Shown in pieces: positions 8,588 through 17,202 of a stretch of 20,188 bases of DNA. A program made the position numbers and the translations under genes. Positions within the stretch are counted from its first letter, which is position 1, and every line of letters starts with the position of its first letter. Source of the DNA: Chara braunii (Eukaryota > Streptophyta > Charophyceae > Charales > Characeae); contig BFEA01000044.1 in NCBI GenBank assembly GCA_003427395.1, forward strand, positions 744,519 to 764,706, read 5' to 3'. The notes below the pieces were generated by a model. That model ran no database searches. It saw nothing but the letters and a program-made list of their open reading frames with translations, and was not told the DNA's origin.

Positions 8588-8852
8588 ATAAGATCCATCT
8601 ACCCTGAAACGTAGGCACCAGACCAGGGTTTTAGCTCAGGCCATTTTTGGCCTATTTTCAAGACAACCTTTGTTTGAGCTTCGACCGCAGGGTCTGGTCC
8701 ATCATCTCCCTCCACCCTCTCGCTACCTAACTTCACTGCATCAGCAGACTATGAGATTGGTGACCTTTGGATCCAGACTCGACATTGGGCTTCAGACATT
8801 TTGACTAGGGATTATTTGGGACTTGTAACAAAAAAAAAAGAAAAAAAAAAAA

Positions 8853-9017
8853 AGGCGACGAACTACTCAGGTATCTGACCACCCAGAACCAATCACTGAA
8901 TACAAAGTCAAATGGACCGGATACCCCGACGACGAATCTACATGGGAACCTCTCTCGAATCTCAAGAATGCCATGAAACTTGTCTGCGTCTATGATCGTG
9001 CTACTCCTATGTCCTAG
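8853..9017 (+). pseudogene. chromodomain C-terminal part (element 2)
   Basis: Reads RRRTTQVSDHPEPITEYKV, then KWTGYPDDESTWEPLSNLKN, to a TAG at 9015-9017. These are the last two strands and the C-terminal helix of a chromodomain with two of the three cage aromatics (W and Y); the first is Phe in EFVVEAII, before the insertion. In chromoviruses this domain steers integration to chromatin with particular histone methylation. It is out of frame with the upstream integrase because of the insertion. Confidence 0.9.
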
Positions 9018-10053
9018 ACACCCATGTAACCACAACCCTAAACCCCTAAACCCCTGTATAAACCTTGCTACAACCTCGCAACCCCGTTCTACACACACCC
9101 TTGAACCCAGTCCACCCTCCCCTCGACCCCGATTCCTGATGTCTGATCTGCCCTTGCCCTCGCCTAGCCTTGTCCCATCTGTCCTCTCCACTACCTTGTC
9201 TCTCTTGTCCAGTGCTATGAACCTGCGTGACGCCGGCGATAAAGGATCTAATGGCAAGCGCACGAGGACGATGGCCTGCTGCCTCACTGTTCATGGAGAT
9301 TATGCGGCTGGTTTGGCCACCATGCTGTTTCATCGGCCGGCATCCCGACTCGCGACTTACTGGAGCAGCAACTTGTGACATGGATCTTTGAGATCAGACC
9401 TCATTGCAGTTCGTGTACCGGACGCGCCCTAGCACTTGGACTTCGGACATTTGAACTACTGTTACGCTTCTTGGACTTCTACCTGTCACAGCCGCTGAAG
9501 ACCGCTTCTACCACATACTCCAAGACCTGATCAAGACCGCAGATCCCCTTTCAAGACACTGGGACAATTTGTTCCTACATGAGATTCTGCTTCCGACTCC
9601 TTCGGACACACCAGCCCTTGCCTCCTGAACAAACATTTTCATTTCTATTTTTTTTCCTGACTTTGACAACCCTGTAGAACATCATTAGCAGATCTCTGTT
9701 TCCCTGACCATTGTTCCCCTTACCCACTAGAACATCAATAGAAATTCCCTGTTCCCCTGACCATTGTTTCCCTTACCCACTAGAACATCAATAGAAATTC
9801 CCTGTTTTCCTGAACATCATTTCCCCTACCCAGTAGAACATCAATAGAAATCCCCTGCTCCCTGAACATTGCTTAGCTTCCCCTATAGACCCATCCAGTT
9901 ACATCATACCTTCACCTGTGCAGAACACCAGACAGAATACCCTGTGACTTGCATCACTCCCCTTCTCCTTCTCCGACCAGTGATCGGCCCCGTCCCATCC
10001 TTCACAGCTCCTTTTGTTTCCTTGGCTTTTTGGCAGCCGGGACGTTGCCTTTC
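9018..10053 (+). other. 3' non-coding region of element 2
   Basis: A kilobase between the chromodomain stop and the polypurine tract, with no gene recognised. It contains a short CCCTAAACCCCTAAACCCC patch (about 9039-9057) and the tandem repeat listed separately. The open frames 8980-9378 and the minus-strand frames look random. Confidence 0.6.
9675..9885 (+). repeat. 53-base tandem repeat, four copies
   Basis: Units begin TAGAACATCA at 9675, 9728, 9781 and 9834, exactly 53 bases apart. Each continues with AATAGAAATTCCCTG, a C/T-rich part and ACCCAC/G. The first and last are the most diverged. It sits 170-380 bases before the 3' LTR. Confidence 0.93.
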
Positions 10054-10068
10054 AGAGGTAGGGGATAG
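10054..10068 (+). promoter_or_regulatory. polypurine tract of element 2
   Basis: AGAGGTAGGGGATAG directly precedes the LTR start TGTTACGG. A G/A-rich run in this position primes plus-strand DNA synthesis in gypsy elements. Confidence 0.75.
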
Positions 10069-10561
10069 TGTTACGGACTCCGCCAGGGCTCGACCCCTGG
10101 TCTATCTTTTTGCTGTTTTTGATGCATCCTGTTTTCGGCCTGGCACCCTTTTTTCCAAACCCCTCCTTTGGTACTGTCGGATTTTGGACAACTGGCGCCA
10201 TGCTGCAATTCGGGCGCCACTTTCAAATACCGCATTTTTCAGTTCTGCCCTCGGGGCTTTGCGGAAATGCCCCTGGTCCCGTACGTGTCACCGGTACTTA
10301 TACCGGCTCCCCGTACAGTACGGGGACCAGTCTCGGACCAGTTTTCAGCTGCTGTACTCGTACTCAGTGTGACTTGCCCTTGTTTCGGCATTTGGAACCC
10401 AAGACTTCGACCTTGTGTCTTTGCCACTGTGTCTGTGTCCGTCGAGTCCCTCAGTCGTGTCGAGTGAGTGAGTGTGTGTGTGTGTGCTCTCACTCTCTCC
10501 CTCTCTCTCTCTCTCCTCTCCCTCAGCTCTCCCTGGCTCCGTCAGCCTCGCACTCGTTACA
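10069..10561 (+). repeat. 3' LTR of element 2 (about 493 bases)
   Basis: Starts TGTTACGG right after the polypurine tract and ends ...CTCGTTACA at 10561, giving TG...CA ends. The right edge is inferred. It contains a nested palindrome with a TATA-like CTTATA, then T/C- and GT-rich stretches before the end. ORFs across it (9869-10372, 10068-10826) have no recognisable protein. No second copy exists in the window, so LTR identity cannot be used to date the element. Confidence 0.7.
10274..10329. promoter_or_regulatory. nested palindrome around a TATA-like site (LTR of element 2)
   Basis: Outer arms CTGGTCCCGTAC and GTACGGGGACCAG enclose two inner perfect hairpins: CCGGTA-CTTA-TACCGG (10291-10306) and CCCCGTAC-A-GTACGGGG (10309-10325). 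The CTTATA lies at the centre of the first. This may be the core promoter of the LTR; the structure is certain, the function is not. Confidence 0.6.
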
Positions 10562-10563
10562 GT

Positions 10564-10850
10564 CACAGTATCTTCGCGAGGAGGCTCAGGGATTCTTTGC
10601 TGTGGGTGTCACTCCCGCGGGCTGCCATTTTGAAGCACATGGAAGATGGCGGTGCTTCCATGGTGTTTTAAGCAGTAGTGCTCCTGGTGTCGTGTGGAGA
10701 TTCTGTGAATATATGCTTGGAGTTCTGGCCACAGTGTCTTGGCGAGGAGGCTCAGAAAGTGTTTGCTGTGGGTGCTTCCCATGGGCTGCTCTTTCAGAGC
10801 ACATGGAAGAGTGTTTTAATCAGTAGCCCTCCTGGTGTCGCGTGAAGATG
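10564..10850 (+). repeat. diverged tandem duplication
   Basis: 10564-10701 and 10730-10850 share CACAGTATCTTCGCGAGGAG-like starts, TTTGCTGTGGGTG, GCACATGGAAGA and CTCCTGGTGTCG in the same order, with substitutions and short deletions. It starts three bases after the predicted end of the LTR. No coding potential is seen. Confidence 0.85.
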
Positions 10851-11345
10851 TTGTGGTCCTTGGGATTATGGTACTCTGTACACTCCAGAGGCTAGACAGC
10901 AGATGGGGACTATTTAGCCATGGAGTGATCAAGATATTGGTTGCGTGAGTGTGTTGTTGGGAGGAATAGGAGTGTCAGCGCTGCTGTGCTTGTGGACTGA
11001 CTAGGAGGGCTCTCCAAGTCTTTTCGGACTATGCTGCCTCTGGTTGCCTCTGGTTGTTCTCTTGCTGGTGGAGCCTTCTGTGTTAGGTATGTTGTCTTCT
11101 GCCCTTTAGTTTTAATGGACTGTAAAAACTATGCATGTTTATTTGTGCAAGTGTGCCGCTTTGGCGGCAGACGGGTGTGTGGGCACTTCCCGCTCAACCA
11201 CACAAACGTGGGGAACCTTGCACCTTCTATTATATTGCTCATCTAATATCTATATTTTGTTTATGGATGATTTGTGATGATAGGAGGATGGATTGAGAGA
11301 GAGGTGGGAGGATGGATTGAGAGAGAGCGTTTGGGGATCTTGACT
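10851..11345. other. unassigned DNA
   Basis: No gene recognised. A 24-base direct repeat (GGATGGATTGAGAGAGAG, at about 11286 and 11310) precedes the CA repeat. Confidence 0.5.
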
Positions 11346-11388
<43 letters not shown>

Positions 11389-11389
11389 N

Positions 11390-11434
<45 letters not shown>

Positions 11435-11440
11435 CACAGA
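11346..11440 (+). repeat. (CA)n microsatellite with one N
   Basis: About 95 bases of CA dinucleotides, broken by an N at 11389 and a CG near the end. The N shows that the assembler could not settle the tract length or base. Confidence 0.97.
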
Positions 11441-11666
11441 AATCAACATGGGCAGCCTTGTGCGTAAGAGGCACAGCAAAAGGGGAGCTGCAAGAACAAT
11501 GAAAGGGGTACCCCAAGGAAAACCAAAAAACTGTCTAATTATAAAATTGCTTTAATATGTTGGACATCTCAAATGCTCTCGTTGTCTGCAATAGGACAAA
11601 GACTGCTTTGATTCTGAATCTATTCATCTGGGTGGAATTGAGGCTGTTGTGGGGAAAATCTAAAAC

Positions 11667-11671
11667 ACACG

Positions 11672-11743
<72 letters not shown>
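11667..11743 (+). repeat. (CA)n microsatellite
   Basis: About 77 bases of CA after two CACG units. It lies about 230 bases from the other CA tract, with unrelated sequence between. Confidence 0.97.
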
Positions 11744-11745
<2 letters not shown>

Positions 11746-12194
11746 TTCCGTTAACGGATAGCAGCATGCACTAGATGCTTCAGCAATAGTTTGTGCAGTG
11801 GGAGTGGACCAGTGATGAGATCTTGCGAGTACCCACTCAAACTGACAAGAAGTTTGGTGTCTGTAGTATAGCTTCTCTTTTTTTGTTTTTGTCTACTCAT
11901 TGTTCGAGTCTCGACTGGGTACTGCAAGAATCATTTCTAATGTTCTCCAAGCAGAATGATTGTTTTTCCGTACAATCAGGATATTGTAAGAGGTTAGCCA
12001 CTTTGGACATCAAATCGCGTGCATGCGTCTCTCAAATACATACACATTTGAGGTTGAGTGTTGTTCAAGCTGCTGGCACGTTAACTTGCGGACCAGGAAA
12101 GTGAAACAGGCTTGAAGGTCCTGTGCTTCCATTTCTATTCAACTTGTTGTCTCTTAACTTGTGATGACCTGGATTACCTTATGAATGTCTGCAG
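11744..12194 (+). other. intron sequence before the biotin carboxylase exon
   Basis: No repeat family or gene recognised. It begins with a perfect 12-base palindrome, TCCGTTAACGGA, and ends in GTCTGCAG, a good 3' splice site. Confidence 0.5.
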
Positions 12195-12270
12195 CTCATT
12201 GTCTGGGCACCCACTCGTGAGAAGGCTATCTCTCGCATGCAACGGGCTCTGAGAGACACCGTTATTTCGG
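12195..12270 (+). CDS. CAC2: exon of plastid biotin carboxylase (heteromeric ACCase)
   Basis: Twenty-five codons plus one base encode LIVWAPTREKAISRMQRAL then RDTVIS. This matches the conserved C-terminal segment of plant and cyanobacterial biotin carboxylase that follows the YDSLLGK motif and precedes G-V-P-T-T; the WAPTREKAI wording is plant-like. Splice sites fit exactly: CTGCAG before 12195 and G|GTCAGT at 12270-12271, with phase 0 in and phase 1 out, so the split codon would be the Gly that comes next in the family. The enzyme carboxylates biotin on BCCP with ATP and bicarbonate, the first step of fatty acid synthesis in plastids. Neither neighbouring exon was found in this window. Confidence 0.87.
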
Positions 12271-13465
12271 GTCAGTATGACAAAGCCACTTTTTTCAAGT
12301 TTTTGAAGTTTTTTCTCTCATTTTTTCACTCGGAACTTGGACGTGGATTTGTCGGCCAGGGTCTTGGGCAGCCGCAGAGCAAGAAGGGAGGGGGTGGGGG
12401 AGAGAACTCAAAACATTTCTGGAAACAGTATGTTTAGAATTGCAATGCAAACAACCTTCGGCTGAGGGTCACTCATAAATCCTAAATAAATCGAAGATAG
12501 AAAAGAACATTTAAAAATCAAACCTTGGCAGGATCGCGGGCCAGGGTCCTGGGCAGCCCAAGAGCAGAGGGAGAAAAAAAAAAATGCAATAAACTGGTTT
12601 ATGGCCACCCCGCCGCAGGCAAGGGTCGTCACTTTCGGTCAAAAGGCCAGATACAGGGGTCAAAGGTCACGTCCCAAGTCTGAGAAATGTCTAGAAAAAA
12701 TAGGTCAAGGGGTATGAGGGCCTGGGTCAAAAACAGCGTCCAGTGGCCCCACGTGAGGTAGCTGACCCTTGGAAAATCAAGAGTCAGACCAAGCACGGGA
12801 AATGCAGGCCCAAAGTCAAAGTCAAACCGTAGTCAGCCCCGGCCATGGATCGGATGCACATCAATGGTTGTCTGCAGGTATCCGGAAGATTCCAGTCCCG
12901 ATTGGGAAAAGGTACCGCTGCTTCAAGGCTGCATCCAGGCCGTCGAGATCGGGCAAATCTGAAGTGTTGACACCTATCAAAGGGGAGACTGGTCCACGCC
13001 AGTCAACACTGGTCAATGCTACAAAAGGAGGGTCAGACACTGGGGAAGGCATTCTACCTTGCGCTGGCTTGATTCTAATGCTGTATCGTGAGGCTACTGG
13101 AGTGGAATGCTGGCGCCAGAGACTTCTGGAGGGTGCCAGCCTAGAGGGACATTATGTTGGCGCAGCCATAGCCGCATAGATGTCGACTAGGTGATGAGGA
13201 ATGGCAAGGAAGAGGAGGACCAGAGCTGTGACACTGACTAGAGAGAAAGGAAAGCTTACCTGGAATTACCTGGCGACAACATGTGTGATCTGCTGCTGGT
13301 CTCCACAAAGGTGAGGAAGTGCTGTGCCATCCTCCGTCTTCTTGCTGACGTGGAGGGAGGATGGGCGCTTTGCGATGGTCTGCACAGTAATTATGTCAGA
13401 GGGCGTCAGAGGGAATACGCATTGCTGAGGTAGTGATAGGGGAGAAGCCCGAAGTGGATGTGGGA
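12271..13465 (+). other. intron sequence after the exon, with short direct repeats
   Basis: No coding exon recognised. A segment GGCCAGGGTC(T/C)TGGGCAGCC plus flank occurs at about 12354-12398 and again at about 12539-12577. GTCAA words cluster at 12638-13016. The open frame 12769-13179 has no recognisable domain. Confidence 0.5.
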
Positions 13466-13484
13466 GAGAGAGAGAGAGAGAGAC
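13466..13484 (+). repeat. (GA)n microsatellite
   Basis: About nine GA units, followed 25 bases later by a C/T-rich stretch to 13560. Confidence 0.9.
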
Positions 13485-13713
13485 ATACTTGTACTGTTGA
13501 TTACTATTGAGACTCTCCTCCTCCTCTTCTCTGTCTTTCCTCCCCTCTTTCTCTCCTCTCATGCTCTTCTTTGATGGGACGATGCTCTTGAAATGTGCAT
13601 ATGATCGAGACGTGGACTTGTAATTGATTTCGGAGACTTCATGAGGTGCGCTGGGTTCAGACTTCTATTGCATTGCTGACTTGCTTCTCAACAAGATAGG
13701 GTTCATTGCAATT

Positions 13714-13725
13714 TGGTATCAAAGC
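13714..13725 (+). promoter_or_regulatory. possible tRNA-iMet primer binding site
   Basis: TGGTATCAAAGC differs by one base from TGGTATCAGAGC, the complement of the 3' end of plant initiator Met tRNA, which primes many plant LTR retrotransposons. A C/T-rich stretch and TTGCA precede it, as at an LTR end. No gag is visible downstream, so this may be an element remnant. Confidence 0.4.
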
Positions 13726-13929
13726 GGTATTCTCCTATATTGCGCGCTGCTGATTATGACATCTGACGTAGAGATGATGATAGTTGTCTGTGGAGAAGAA
13801 GAGTGGCATTATCGCTATTATTATTTGCTTCTTGATACTACATCGGCGAGAAGAGAAATTTAGTGCCACGTGGAAGTATATTGCTAACGTTGCACTGGAA
13901 TGAGAGACTGGCAAGAAAGGAAGAAATGC

Positions 13930-14322
13930 TGATGTGGAATCCTTCAGAGCTGACGAGGAGGTTGGCTGCCTTGCTGAAGTGACACGCTGTCATTTGAGGA
14001 GTGATGCGGCAGCTACTGAGCAGGAGGCAGCTTCCTCATGTTGACGTGGAAGGCAGGCACACACAAGTGCTAATGTGGCACCTCCCTGAAGAGAATCAAG
14101 GTACTATTGCTGATGTGGCATCGTCCAGAAGAGCAGCGTGGTACCATTATTGACGCGGCACATTCCAAATGAGTAACGAAGTATTTTGCTGACATGGTTC
14201 CTTCTTGAAGACAAGGCGGTATACCACTGCTGACATGGCATATGCAGAGCCCATTGACGTGCTGATGTGGCACATTTCTTCTGATGTGGCACACTTGTGG
14301 GCACTGCTGAGCTAATGTGGCA
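13930..14322 (+). repeat. degenerate 40-base minisatellite with TGAYRTGGCA core
   Basis: The core occurs at 14071, 14111, 14151, 14190 and 14231, spaced 40, 40, 39 and 41 bases, with a TGAAGA-like word and AAGG following in most units. Irregular copies continue at 14263, 14282 and 14313, and weaker ones lie upstream at 13930, 13974 and 14042. Several contain TGACGTGG or close variants, the ACGT-core type bound by plant bZIP factors. Confidence 0.8.
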
Positions 14323-14575
14323 AGCCGCTGGCACAAGTACAGGCTGGTGGACAGAAGCCTTGCATGCATGGGAATCAGGCGGAAGGTACAGCTGGAGTTA
14401 ATGCTGTAGTGCCACGCGCCTGGGCGTGTGTCTGGTCGCAAAGACATCTGCAAGCGTGGGAGCAGCAGCGGCTAACAATTGTCTGATTGCTGTGTGTGTT
14501 GTTGCTGTTTCCTGCGTACTTACCTGTCGTGGGCTGTCTTGTGGATGTTTGCAAACTAACCATTGTTGTGTTGTC
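14323..14575. other. unassigned DNA
   Basis: G/T-rich stretch between the minisatellite and the tandem duplication. No gene or repeat recognised. Confidence 0.45.
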
Positions 14576-15226
14576 TTGATCCCACTGGCCGTGGCTTAGG
14601 AACCTGCACAGTCTCTCAAACTAGAATATCATCTGTGTAATGACCCGCCAAAACACAGACTGAGAACACTGCTGATTTCTGATTTTGCCGCTGGAATGGA
14701 TGCCTTGCTGAGATTCCCGCGTTCTGCTGAGTTTTCTAAGTCTGTGTGTGTGTGCGTGCTTGATGGTCTGTGTGTCGGCCTGAGNGTGTGTGACCCNCAA
14801 GGCCTTGCTTGCTTGGGAGGCACATTGAGGGTTGCAGCGGGACAAACACTCAAGTGGCGGCAGCACGGAAAAAGACTAGGCCGGTTGATCCCACTGGCCG
14901 TGGCTTAGGAACCTGCACAGTCTCTCAAACTAGAATATCATCCGTGTAATGACCCGCCAAAACACAGACTGAGAACACTGCTGATTTCTGATTTTGCCGC
15001 TGGAATGGATGCCTTGCTGAGATTCCCGCGTTCTGCTGAGTTTTCTAAGTCTGTGTGTGTGTGCGTGCTTGATGGTCTGTGTGTCGGCCTGAGAGTGTGT
15101 GACCCGCAAGGCCTTGCTTGCTTCGGAGGCCCCGTATATTTACCTGTGGCCGTGACATTGAGGGTTGCAGCGGGACAAACACTCAAACACTCAAGTGGCG
15201 GCAGCACGGAAAAAGACTAGGCCGGT
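14576..15226 (+). repeat. 0.3-kb direct tandem duplication
   Basis: Copy 1 (14576-14884, 309 bases) and copy 2 (14885-15226, 342 bases) are nearly identical. Copy 2 adds about 26 bases (CCCGTATATTTACCTGTGGC and a few more) and an eight-base duplication AACACTCA. Copy 1 has Ns at 14785 and 14798. Both contain a short GT tract. The ORFs in the two copies are simply the same frames repeated; none looks like a gene. Confidence 0.95.
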
Positions 15227-15479
15227 ACCACACCAAGGAGTGGTAGATGTGTCGGGTACTCTACGCTGAGCAGAAGACAAAACTTTGGCATTTTTAGATG
15301 CCCAGTAGTTGTAGGCTAGGTCTAGGCAGGTACCAGTCCAAGTAGTCTGAGTCTAGGGCCTGTACGGGCAATATCAGAGTCTGTAATGATGTTTCCCTCC
15401 GAAAGGGAGGAGGTACCGGTTAGCTCTTGTGCGAGGAGGAGCACTGGGCATTTGTGGCATACTGAGCACAACACGGGCC
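15227..15479. other. unassigned DNA before the LTR-like unit
   Basis: No gene recognised. The left end of the following LTR-like unit may lie anywhere in this stretch; I cannot fix a TG start. Confidence 0.4.
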
Positions 15480-15779
15480 CCCACAGGGCCCGACCAGGCA
15501 GGACAGGGGTTAGGTCAGGGCCCTTCAGGCCCTGTGTCGGTTCAGCTTAGGTAGAGGCCCGTCAGGCCTGTGTCGTTTCAGCCCAGGTAGGCCAAGTAGG
15601 TCGGTAGGCCGTAGGTAGGCCCTGGTGCCCATTTTGGCTTTAGACCCGGTATAGGCCCAGTAGGCGCCAGGCCGTTTCAGGCCCTTTTTCAAATTCGGCC
15701 TTTTCAAATTTGGGCGCCAACTTTAGGCGCCAGACCGTTTTGAGCGCCAGGCCCTGGCGCCGTTTGGCATTGGTGAAGG

Positions 15780-15831
15780 CAGCCTCCCAGCTGGACCAGC
15801 ACTATATATAGCTGGTCCGCCTAGGAGGCTG
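15780..15831 (+). promoter_or_regulatory. TATA box inside a symmetrical inverted repeat
   Basis: CAGCCTCC, five bases, GGACCAGC, ACTATATATA, GCTGGTCC, five bases, GGAGGCTG: both arms pair perfectly with equal spacers, and TATATATA is the centre. It resembles a strong core promoter; transcription would be expected to start about 30 bases downstream. Confidence 0.7.
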
Positions 15832-16168
15832 GGATTCAGTCTTCAGACATTCAGCAGCGGCACTCTCCGGAGAAGCTGCAGCGGTAGTAGGTGACCATCG
15901 GAGTAGTCTTCCAGCACTGGGCGCTGCTAGGATTGTAGGATAGAGCTAAGAGGGAGCAGAGTGGTGGAGGCCAGGGGACTTACCTGGTAGCTTACCTGTG
16001 ATGCCATCGCTCCAGCTTCGTCTTCAGTGTACCTGCAGCAAGGCGTCACCTTTCCCAGGTTAGTACCTGGCACAGAGAGAAAGAGGGAGAGAGAGTTCTT
16101 ATTCTTCTTCTTCCTCCAGTCCACCATCTCTCCCCCACCCTCAAGCTACCTGAATTCTCAGTATCGGC

Positions 16169-16198
16169 AGACTATGAGAGAGAAAGAGAGAGAGAGAT
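16169..16198 (+). repeat. GA-rich repeat
   Basis: GAGAGAGAAAGAGAGAGAGA interrupts the stretch shared with 8743-8760, where only GAGATTGG stands, so it is an expansion within this copy. Confidence 0.85.
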
Positions 16199-16993
16199 TT
16201 GTGACTTTGGGATTTGACGATATTTGGATTTAGACTTGACATTGGGACAGAGACATTGGATGGGGGACTATTTGGGATCTATATCGAAGACATGGTGTTG
16301 ACGACATCCTCATCCTCCCCTCCTCTTCGTCTGATCCCCCTCCTCCTCATCTGTGTATGAGCTGCGCCTGGCGCATTCTTCCTGTGTATAGCGCCAGGCC
16401 CCCTTCACACCTTGCGATGATGATGATGTATGTTTGGTCTGCATTGCGACATTGATTGGTCTGATCATTGGTATTTCAGTCTTCCGCTGTGCTATCCTGT
16501 ACTATGTGAGAGAGGTCGGTTCTTGTTTCTAGTCTGCACCATATCGGTATGCGACAGCATTACAGCACCGCTAGGAGGAAGGAGACCAGGAGCTTCCACC
16601 TTAGCTATGGTGGAGCTTTACCGGTAGGAGGAGGATGAAGGGGGGGGCTAGGGAGGAGAGTGGCGAGGTACCTACCTGCCTATGGTGGGCGCCATCTTCA
16701 TCACCTTGTTAGGCGCTGCATCTGGAAGCCGCAGTTGGGGTTGCGCCACACCAAGAAGGCTTCAAGGCAGAGTCAGGCATGGCGGCCTGAACAGCAGCGG
16801 GCATAGCTGCTTTGAGTTGTCTTTTGCACAGCAGGGCAAGGCCCTAGTAGTCCACCACAGCCTCGGCCTACATGAAGAGGAAGGAGAAGGGTGGCCATGG
16901 CTATGGTGGACCTCATGCTGTGCCTGTAGTAGAAGCGGGATTCAGACATTTATTCTGGTTTGGCCATTCATCATTATTATTATTTATTGTTTG

Positions 16994-16999
16994 AATAAA
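16994..16999 (+). promoter_or_regulatory. polyadenylation signal AATAAA
   Basis: AATAAA follows ATTATTATTATTTATTGTTTG and precedes T/C-rich DNA, as expected near the R-U5 part of a long LTR. Supported by context only. Confidence 0.4.
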
Positions 17000-17202
17000 G
17001 AGGGGAGGAGAAAAAAGGAGGGATTTGTTTGCGAGAGGACGGGAATTATCATTGGTCTTTGCTGGTGTACATCTTCTTTCTTTCTTCCTCTTCTTCTCCT
17101 TTCCCTCTCTCTCCTCTCAAGTTCATTCATTTCTTTTTGCAATTGGTCGGCATTGTGTTTTCTCTTAAATTTGGACTTCGAAATTGGCCAGGATTGTAAC
17201 AT

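Larger units (their letters stand above)
8333..8852 (+). mobile_element. insertion splitting the chromodomain, LTR- or retroposon-like
   Basis: The polyprotein reads EFVVEAIIA up to 8332 and resumes as RRRTTQVSDHPEP at 8853, so about 520 bases were inserted. The insert holds GGGCC hairpins, a 47-base tandem unit (8402, 8449, 8496), a unique part, and the end sequence TTGTAACA (8822-8829), followed by an A-rich tail of about 24 bases. Bases 8699-8822 match 16121-16280. The TTGTAACA end equals the end of the LTR-like unit at 17195-17201, which suggests a solo LTR, whereas the A tail suggests a retroposon. No clear target-site duplication was found. Confidence 0.7.
3841..10561 (+). mobile_element. 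element 2: Ty3/gypsy chromovirus, decayed
   Basis: Gag, CCHC-like knuckle, protease, RT, integrase, chromodomain, a 1-kb 3' non-coding region, polypurine tract and 3' LTR follow in canonical chromovirus order. There is no RNase H. No copy of the LTR that starts TGTTACGG is visible upstream of 3841, where element 1 ends, so the 5' LTR is lost or the element is fused to element 1. Frameshifts lie near 4215-4414, 5270-5380, 6685 and 7670, with at least nine internal stops. Codons up to about 7650 end mostly in C; after that they turn A-rich. Confidence 0.93.
15480..17202 (+). mobile_element. LTR-like unit with promoter, poly(A) signal and primer site
   Basis: In order: GGGCC hairpin modules (CAGGGCC-CTTCA-GGCCCTG at 15517-15535; GCGCCAG/CTGGCGC near 15750-15766), a palindromic TATA box (15780-15831), GA repeats (16076-16200), a stretch matching the chromodomain insertion (16121-16280), AATAAA at 16994-16999, a terminal TTGTAACA at 17194-17201 and a primer-binding-like site directly after. 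This is the arrangement of a long 5' LTR. No gag or pol follows and no second LTR is in view. The ORF 16682-17254 runs across these signals and is not a gene. Confidence 0.55.

Noticed and set aside
9036-9060. CCCTAAACCCCTAAACCCC as a telomere remnant
   Set aside because: Only two imperfect units with an eight-base period, inside a retroelement 3' region.
9675-9885. CRISPR array
   Set aside because: The units are contiguous tandem repeats with no unique spacers, in a eukaryotic retroelement.
10068-10826. 252-residue ORF
   Set aside because: It runs from the LTR start across its end and a GT/CT-rich tract into duplicated non-coding DNA.
11250-11754. ORFs of repeated His-Thr or Val-Cys
   Set aside because: They are translations of (CA)n microsatellites.
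12658-12670. Nuclear receptor DR1 site (GGTCAAAGGTCA)
   Set aside because: The organism appears to be plant-like, and plants lack nuclear receptors. It is better seen as part of the GTCAA cluster.
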